Positions 60,887 through 64,000 of a stretch of DNA of 64,000 bases are shown piece after piece. Each line of letters begins with the position of its first letter. Position 1 is the first letter of the stretch. The notes under the pieces are model-generated. The model saw nothing but the letters and a program-made list of their open reading frames with translations, ran no database searches and was not told the DNA's origin. The position numbers were made by a program, and so were the translations under genes. The stretch spans positions 62,001-126,000 of the forward strand of contig NZ_SMAO01000007.1 in NCBI RefSeq assembly GCF_004342175.1, given 5' to 3'. This stretch comes from Thiobaca trueperi. Its GTDB lineage: Bacteria; Pseudomonadota; Gammaproteobacteria; Chromatiales; Chromatiaceae.

Positions 60887-63637
60887 ATGGCAAGCAACGA
60901 CATCATCAGTTCGCTTGGCGCCGGTTCGGGGATCGATATCGCCAAACTCGTCACCCAGTTGACGGCGGTGGAGCGCGCACCCCAGCAAGAACGGCTCGAT
61001 GCGCGCAAGGAAAAGCTGGAGGCGCAGATCTCCGGTTATGGTCAGTTGAAGAGCGCGCTCGATAGCGTTCAAACCGCGATGGCGGCCCTGGGCGATAACG
61101 ATCTCTTCAATGCCCGCTCGGTCTCCGTGCCGAGTTCCGATGTCATCACGGCCAACAAGGTGGCGCCCGGCGCTCAGACCGGCACTTACAAGATCGAAGT
61201 CACGCAGGTGGCCAGCGCCCAATCACTGGCGATGGCGAGCCAGTCTGACCGTGCCGCCGCACTCGGCAAATCCGGTGATCTGAACATTCGTTTTGGCGAG
61301 TGGGAGAATGCGTCCACATTCAATGTCAACAATGATCGTGCCTCGCTCAAGATCAGCGTCGCGGCGACCGATTCGCTTGATAGCATTGCCGAAAAGATCA
61401 ACAGCCAGAATGCCGGTGTGCAGGCGTCGGTGCTGAAAGTGGATGGCCAGTTCCAGCTCATGCTGACCTCGCCCTCGGGCAAATCGAACGCCATGGAGAT
61501 CACAGGCAGCACCGCCAGTCTGAGTGACTTCAACTTCAATAGCACGAACCGGACGGCAACGCAGACCCAGGCAGCGCAGGATGCCGAGTTGACGCTCAAT
61601 GGCCTGAAAGTCACGCGCGAAAGCAATGACATTGATGATGTGATCCCCGGACTGTCTTTCACAATCAACAAGGCGTCACCTAGCGAGAGCCTGAGTTTTT
61701 CGATTACCGCAGACAAAAGTACCGCCGAGCAGTCGATTCGCGATTTTGTGACGGCCTACAACACGTTTCAGAAGAGCGCCCAGGAACTGGTGGGCTACAG
61801 CCGCGACAAGGACAACAAGCTGGTGCGCGGGGCGCTGGCCGGCGACAGCGCCGCCCGAACCATGATCAGCCGGCTGCGCGAGACCATCGGTGGCTCCGTG
61901 CCGGGCGTGCAGAGCGGGTTCACGGCGCTGACCAATGTGGGGATCCGCACTGAGCGCGACGGTTCGCTTTCGATTGATGAAAAGGAATTCAGCGCGGCGA
62001 TCAGCGGGAATTTCAACCAGCTTGAAAGTCTGTTTGCCACCCGCAGCAGTTCGACCAACACGGCGGTCTCGGTGAATCCCGGCACCTTTGCCAATCGCGC
62101 GGTCTCGGGCACGCACGATGTCGTCATCACCCGCGATCCGACGAAAGGGCAGGCGGTTGGCAATGCGATCACTCATCCATTGGCGACGGGTACGTCACTG
62201 GTAGCCTCCGGGGAAAGCGGCGGCTACAGTTTCAAGCTCAACGTGGGCGGAACCCAGTCCGACACCATCGAACTGACCGGCAGTTATGGTTCAAGCGCTG
62301 CCCTGGTTGCGGCGCTGCAAACGCAGATTGATGCCGATACCAGTCTGGCGGGAAAGGGTGTGACGGTCGGTTTCGATGCCGGTACCGGGCGTTTCAGCTT
62401 TGCGAGTCAAACCAGTCCAACCGACCCGGTTACGTTCAGCGCGATCGGCAACCAGATGGGTGCGCTGGGGTTCACGCCGACTGCTGCCAGCCTCACTGCG
62501 AACGACATGACGCTCGCGCTCGACCCGGACACAGGGGATTTCGTGACCCCGCTCGATACGTCCGCCCCCGGCGATTACAGCTTTAAAATCAATGTCAATG
62601 GGGTCGGATCGGACCTGATCCAGCTCACTGGTACCTATGCCAACCCTCAGGCTCTGCGCAACGACCTGCAATCGTTGCTCGATAGCGATGCCGCGCTCAC
62701 CGCCGACGGGGCGGGCGTGGATGTCAGCTTCAATGACCAGACCGGAAAATTCAGCTTCGTCTCGCGGCAGTCCGGCGAGGCGTCCGAGGTGAGCTTCACG
62801 CAGGCCAGCCCCCAGATGGCCGAGCTTGGCATTGATAACAGCCTGACCGCAGCCGGCACCGGCCTGACGGCCATGACCCATTCATTCAGCACGCCGACGC
62901 TAGTGACCTCCGGCCCGGGTCTGGATTACAGTTTCAAGATGAGTGTCGATGGGATCAAATCCGGTAGCATCACACTCACCGGCAGCTATGCCTCAGTCGA
63001 GGAACTGCGCGCCGATCTGCAATCACAGATCAATGGCGACGCCACGCTGAAAAAGGCGGGGGCGGCAGTGGATGTGAACATCAATACCGATCCCGATACC
63101 GGCGTCCAATCGTTCAGCTTCGTCTCGCGTGAGTATGGTTCGATCTCGAAGGTTAGCGTCACCGAGGCCAGCGCCGATATGGCCGCCCTGGGTATCGCAT
63201 CGTCGGGTCTGACCAGCACTGATGGTGTCGATGTGAAAGGCACCATCAACGGTCAGGAGGGTTTCGGTGCCGGCAATGTGCTGCTGCCCGCGCTCGACTC
63301 CGCTGCCTATGGCCTGAATCTGAGCGTCAGCGAGGGGGCGACAGCACAGGGCGCCTTCCAAATCAGCTTTTCGCGCGGCATTGCCGGTGAGCTATCCAAG
63401 CTGATCGATGATTTCCAGGGCGCAGCGGGCGTGTTCAAGACACGCGAGGACGGCATTCAGAAGCAGCTTGACGGGATCAAGGAAGAGGTCAGTCTGCTTG
63501 ATACCCGGATGGAAGGCATCTCCGCCCGTCTCACCGCCCAGTTCACCGCCATGGAACGTATCGTCAGCAGCCTCAAGGACACCGGCAGCCAGTTGGACGG
63601 CCTGAATGACCGGCTGCCGTTTACGGCCTCAAGCTAA
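60887..63637 (+). CDS. fliD: Flagellar filament cap protein FliD with triplicated insert
   Basis: Caps the filament and helps flagellin fold. The N-terminus (ISSLGAGSGIDIAKLVTQLTAVERAP) and C-terminus (coiled coil, RMEGISARLTAQFTAMERIVSSL as MEGISARLTAQFTAMERI) are canonical FliD. At 916 residues it is much longer than usual (about 450-670). The extra length is three related modules starting near residues 447, 564 and 681, exactly 117 codons apart, each beginning YSFK(L/I/M)xVxG and containing a LTG(S/T)Y turn and an FSF(A/V)S strand. I start at ATG 60887; a GTG three codons earlier is possible. The TAA stop belongs to a TAAACCGCATCC repeat terminus. Confidence 0.96.
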   Translation: MASNDIISSLGAGSGIDIAKLVTQLTAVERAPQQERLDARKEKLEAQISGYGQLKSALDSVQTAMAALGDNDLFNARSVSVPSSDVITANKVAPGAQTGTYKIEVTQVASAQSLAMASQSDRAAALGKSGDLNIRFGEWENASTFNVNNDRASLKISVAATDSLDSIAEKINSQNAGVQASVLKVDGQFQLMLTSPSGKSNAMEITGSTASLSDFNFNSTNRTATQTQAAQDAELTLNGLKVTRESNDIDDVIPGLSFTINKASPSESLSFSITADKSTAEQSIRDFVTAYNTFQKSAQELVGYSRDKDNKLVRGALAGDSAARTMISRLRETIGGSVPGVQSGFTALTNVGIRTERDGSLSIDEKEFSAAISGNFNQLESLFATRSSSTNTAVSVNPGTFANRAVSGTHDVVITRDPTKGQAVGNAITHPLATGTSLVASGESGGYSFKLNVGGTQSDTIELTGSYGSSAALVAALQTQIDADTSLAGKGVTVGFDAGTGRFSFASQTSPTDPVTFSAIGNQMGALGFTPTAASLTANDMTLALDPDTGDFVTPLDTSAPGDYSFKINVNGVGSDLIQLTGTYANPQALRNDLQSLLDSDAALTADGAGVDVSFNDQTGKFSFVSRQSGEASEVSFTQASPQMAELGIDNSLTAAGTGLTAMTHSFSTPTLVTSGPGLDYSFKMSVDGIKSGSITLTGSYASVEELRADLQSQINGDATLKKAGAAVDVNINTDPDTGVQSFSFVSREYGSISKVSVTEASADMAALGIASSGLTSTDGVDVKGTINGQEGFGAGNVLLPALDSAAYGLNLSVSEGATAQGAFQISFSRGIAGELSKLIDDFQGAAGVFKTREDGIQKQLDGIKEEVSLLDTRMEGISARLTAQFTAMERIVSSLKDTGSQLDGLNDRLPFTASS

Positions 63638-63720
63638 ACCGCATCCAGCGCGAGATGCTGAGTTTTGAGTGACTTCGACGTTTGGCGCATCAATGACCAT
63701 GATGGCGATGCCTGACTGAA
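63635..63720 (+). repeat. Degenerate type A palindromic element after fliD
   Basis: It begins TAAACCGCATCCAGCGCGAG, close to the left end of element A, including the fliD stop codon. The interior is diverged and no clear right terminus is seen. Confidence 0.45.
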
Positions 63721-63787
63721 CATTTGACCCCAGGGGTCGCGACTGCTAGAAACAGCGGCGTTTCCAGTCAAACCCCTGGCGGTTTCC

Positions 63788-64000
63788 ATGCAGCCTCTGC
63801 TTCACTCGCGTCTTGCTCCGATTCTCCCCGCGTTGTTTGCCCTCGGCAGCGGTGCGCTGCTTGTCCTCGGTTTTGCGCCTTTCTCATTCTTTCCGCTCGC
63901 CGTTCTCGCGCTGCTGGGATTTTTCCACAGTCTGACGGGCGCGACACCGCGCGCCGGTTTCTGGCGTGGCTGGCTGTTCGGTGTGGGCCTGCTGGGTTTC
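63788..64000 (+). CDS. lnt: Apolipoprotein N-acyltransferase, N-terminal part (runs off window)
   Basis: The first 71 codons encode three hydrophobic segments with LVLGFAPFSFFPLAVLALLG and GFWRGWLFGVGLLGF, the typical start of Lnt, which transfers the third acyl chain to lipoproteins in the inner membrane. The catalytic nitrilase domain lies beyond the window. The start is the ATG in GGTTTCCATG; no strong ribosome site is seen. Confidence 0.85.
   Translation, partial: MQPLLHSRLAPILPALFALGSGALLVLGFAPFSFFPLAVLALLGFFHSLTGATPRAGFWRGWLFGVGLLGF

Overview
The window is high-GC gammaproteobacterial chromosome. Gene content (SufBCD/SufT, YcgN, a quinoprotein alcohol oxidation module with SoxYZ-like relay proteins, polar-type flagellin/FlaG/FliD, scattered cobalamin genes) and the dispersed palindromic repeats suggest a Chromatiales-type (purple sulfur) bacterium. 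That placement is an inference from gene content, not a database result. No tRNA, rRNA or CRISPR array was recognised.

Layout. 1-3229: C-terminal part of a hybrid histidine kinase, cut by the window edge. 3.2-5.2 kb: repeat doublet, cobK, a CsbD-like stress protein, a cytochrome b561 remnant. 5.2-9.8 kb: overlapping trio DUF3604 / parvulin-type PPIase / HupE-UreJ. 9.8-13.6 kb: cobalamin genes cobH-I-J (minus) divergent from cobL (plus). 13.6-23.7 kb: an accessory island lying between two blocks of cob genes. It holds a CHAT protease-like protein, a LuxI/FeeM-like acyltransferase plus methyltransferase, a giant PNP-NACHT-pentapeptide-WD40 protein, an HTH protein and a LuxR-type regulator. 23.8-25.9 kb: cobB and cobF. 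26.1-30.7 kb: sufB-sufC-sufD-sufT-ycgN. 31-36.5 kb: LON-domain protein, a second hybrid kinase, an IscA/ErpA-type carrier, and exbB-exbD-tonB. 36.7-44.8 kb: alcohol oxidation, with aldehyde dehydrogenase, Cache-domain protein, PQQ alcohol dehydrogenase, pentapeptide protein, cytochrome c550, SoxYZ-like carrier and metallohydrolase. 44.8-57.4 kb: integrase remnant, lipase-like hydrolase, glgX, MFS transporter, aroC, tolC, an unknown secreted protein, lon. 57.5-63.6 kb: flagellin, flaG, fliD. The last 213 bases begin lnt.

The most interesting object is the 1554-residue NLR-like protein at 17198-21862. It has a nucleoside-phosphorylase-type effector domain, a NACHT NTPase, pentapeptide repeats and eleven WD40 repeats of exactly 126 bp that differ almost only at a few positions. 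This is the architecture expected of a rapidly diversifying immune or conflict sensor. It sits beside a CHAT peptidase and a possible acyl-signal synthase/LuxR pair.

Two other non-genic patterns stand out. A two-part palindromic repeat (element A, AT-rich spacer of about 22 bp, element B, always in that order) recurs at gene ends and supplies several stop codons. Good sigma-54-type promoter sequences lie in front of the three transcription units of the alcohol oxidation region.
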